Source of the DNA: Zancudomyces culisetae
Lineage: Eukaryota; Kickxellomycota; Harpellomycetes; Harpellales; Legeriomycetaceae
DNA length: 20,546 nt
Assembly (NCBI GenBank): GCA_001969505.1
Contig: LSSK01000904.1
Coordinates: 1 to 20,546, forward strand
Direction: 5' to 3'
Shown: positions 19,678 to 20,546 of the stretch, in pieces
Layout: each line of letters begins with the position of its first letter
How positions within the stretch are numbered: the stretch's first letter is position 1
Position numbers and translations under genes: made by a program
Notes under the pieces: model-generated
Databases searched by the model: none
Told to the model about the DNA's origin: nothing
What the model saw: the letters and a program-made list of their open reading frames with translations, nothing else

Positions 19678-20040
19678 CTCATTTTTGTCACTAAATAACT
19701 TTAGTTTTTTACCATTTTCTTATTTCTGATATATAGGATATTTTTTCCAAATTGAAATAAATGCGGGTGTAGGTGGGATAAACGAGTTGACAACATCAGT
19801 CTTAGGCTTCCGTTTTCTTTGTTTATTTTTACGATAATGCAAGCTGAAGAAGGATGCTTTTATATGTTTATGAAAGTTTCAATACATTTAAGTTTAACCG
19901 GGTTATGGAGTGTAAAGTAAAAAAAAAGAGGAAGATAAATGTATGGAACGTTGATATGGAATGGAGGCTAATTAAAAACTAAATATCCTTTCCAATGTGA
20001 TAAAGTTAAATCCATGTAAATATAGAATAGAATCAGCTGC
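19678..20040. other. Convergent 3' flanks of IFA38 and NDUFS4
   Basis: An A+T-rich spacer between two genes ending towards each other. It includes TATATA and AATAAA-like motifs (about 19730-19760) that may serve polyadenylation of IFA38. No gene is seen. Confidence 0.45.
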
Positions 20041-20433
20041 TTATTTGGTGTAGATCATTCGGAGCTTGTCTGGATTGTATACAAAGTTCTGCTTGTAAGT
20101 TTTTACTTTGAATTTGGGTGAAGTTGGTTGTTTAACGCTATATTCTAAACCGTGTCTGGTCGCATAGTCGATAGCCTGTTGCAGAGTAAAGAATCTTAAT
20201 TTTACAGCCTGCATATTATCGCTGGTACCTTGCCATCCAATCAACTGATTCTCCCAACGGTGACCCTTTGCTAGAGTGGAAAAATCAATGGTCCAATATT
20301 TGGTGTTGTTTTTGCCGCTTTGCATTGTGTTGTAGCATGGCTGGTAAATATATACGGAGTTTTTGATTGCCTTTTCTATTGAGAGTGCATAGTTTGATTT
20401 ATGAAATATGGAATTTGGCGGATAATAGAATTT
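20041..20433 (-). CDS. Complex I accessory subunit NDUFS4 (18/21 kDa, AQDQ family), C-terminal exon
   Basis: A nuclear-encoded subunit of mitochondrial NADH:ubiquinone oxidoreductase, located near the N/Q-module junction. The exon begins in phase 0 after CTTCAATCTAG (20434-20444) and reads about 130 residues to TAA. It contains SVYIYQPCYNTMQSGKNNTK, matching the family pattern of a short beta strand, then P-x(3)-TMQSG-x-NNT. Then come YWTIDF, RWENQLIGWQGTSDNMQ, the AIDYATRHGLEYSV helix and KFKVKTYKQNFVYNPDKLR. The methionine in TMQSG is internal, not the start. The mitochondrial presequence and start codon must lie in an upstream exon beyond 20546; no donor for it was found inside the window. 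Its presence implies a functional complex I, which S. cerevisiae lacks. Confidence 0.9.
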   Translation of the reverse strand, partial: KFYYPPNSIFHKSNYALSIEKAIKNSVYIYQPCYNTMQSGKNNTKYWTIDFSTLAKGHRWENQLIGWQGTSDNMQAVKLRFFTLQQAIDYATRHGLEYSVKQPTSPKFKVKTYKQNFVYNPDKLRMIYTK

Positions 20434-20546
20434 CTAGATTGAAGGAAAAAAAATAACTCGGATTCTAAATCCAGATTTTATAAATTCAAAAAAATAAACT
20501 AAGCTAAATTTGCATTTTATGTTGTGTTCCTTGATTAGTTATCAGG

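Noticed and set aside
1-20546. A prophage, CRISPR array, transposon or gene-cluster system.
   Set aside because: The genes are spliced eukaryotic housekeeping genes; no spacer arrays, terminal inverted repeats, transposase or reverse-transcriptase motifs were seen.

Overview
This is a eukaryotic nuclear segment, most likely from a fungus with yeast-like introns. The sequence is A+T-rich. Several genes are split by short introns (about 70-205 bp) with GT-AG ends, donors mostly of the GTAAGN or GTAAAN type, and in places branch points close to TACTAAC. CTG codons fall at conserved leucine positions in the PP2A subunit, so the CUG-Ser code is unlikely. TAA, TAG and TGA all serve as stops. A complex I subunit implies a respiring mitochondrion. 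A PR72-type PP2A subunit and an L-lactate dehydrogenase are not typical of well-studied budding yeasts, so a less studied or early-diverging fungal lineage is plausible. I cannot name the species.

Layout, left to right. A PP2A B''-type regulatory subunit (minus strand, 5 exons) runs off the left edge. The compact TRAPP subunit Trs23/TRAPPC4 (minus, 2 or more exons) follows. Next is a small coiled-coil protein of unknown function (plus). It converges on a 3-exon, four-transmembrane MARVEL-like protein (minus), which I reconstructed from its splice sites. After about 1.9 kb without a recognisable gene come an intronless L-lactate dehydrogenase (minus) and an intronless 1195-residue rhodanese plus tyrosine-phosphatase protein of the Pyp1/Ptp2/Ptp3 kind (minus). 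A 2.6 kb gene-poor stretch with microsatellites separates these from the ER SNARE Sec20 (minus, 4 exons). Sec20 is divergent from a 4-exon 3-ketoacyl-CoA reductase (Ifa38/KAR, plus). The C-terminal exon of the complex I subunit NDUFS4 (minus) lies at the right edge.

The genes do not form one pathway. They are ordinary housekeeping functions: Golgi-ER trafficking (Trs23, Sec20), very-long-chain fatty acid synthesis (Ifa38), respiration (NDUFS4), fermentation (LDH) and phosphatase signalling (PP2A B'', PTP). I see no CRISPR array, transposon, tRNA or rRNA, and no clear evidence of a previously undescribed multigene system. The items most worth a second look are the L-LDH, the altered WPD loop of the phosphatase, the Trs23 exon puzzle, the PP2A first intron, and a few possible small genes in the intergenic stretches.
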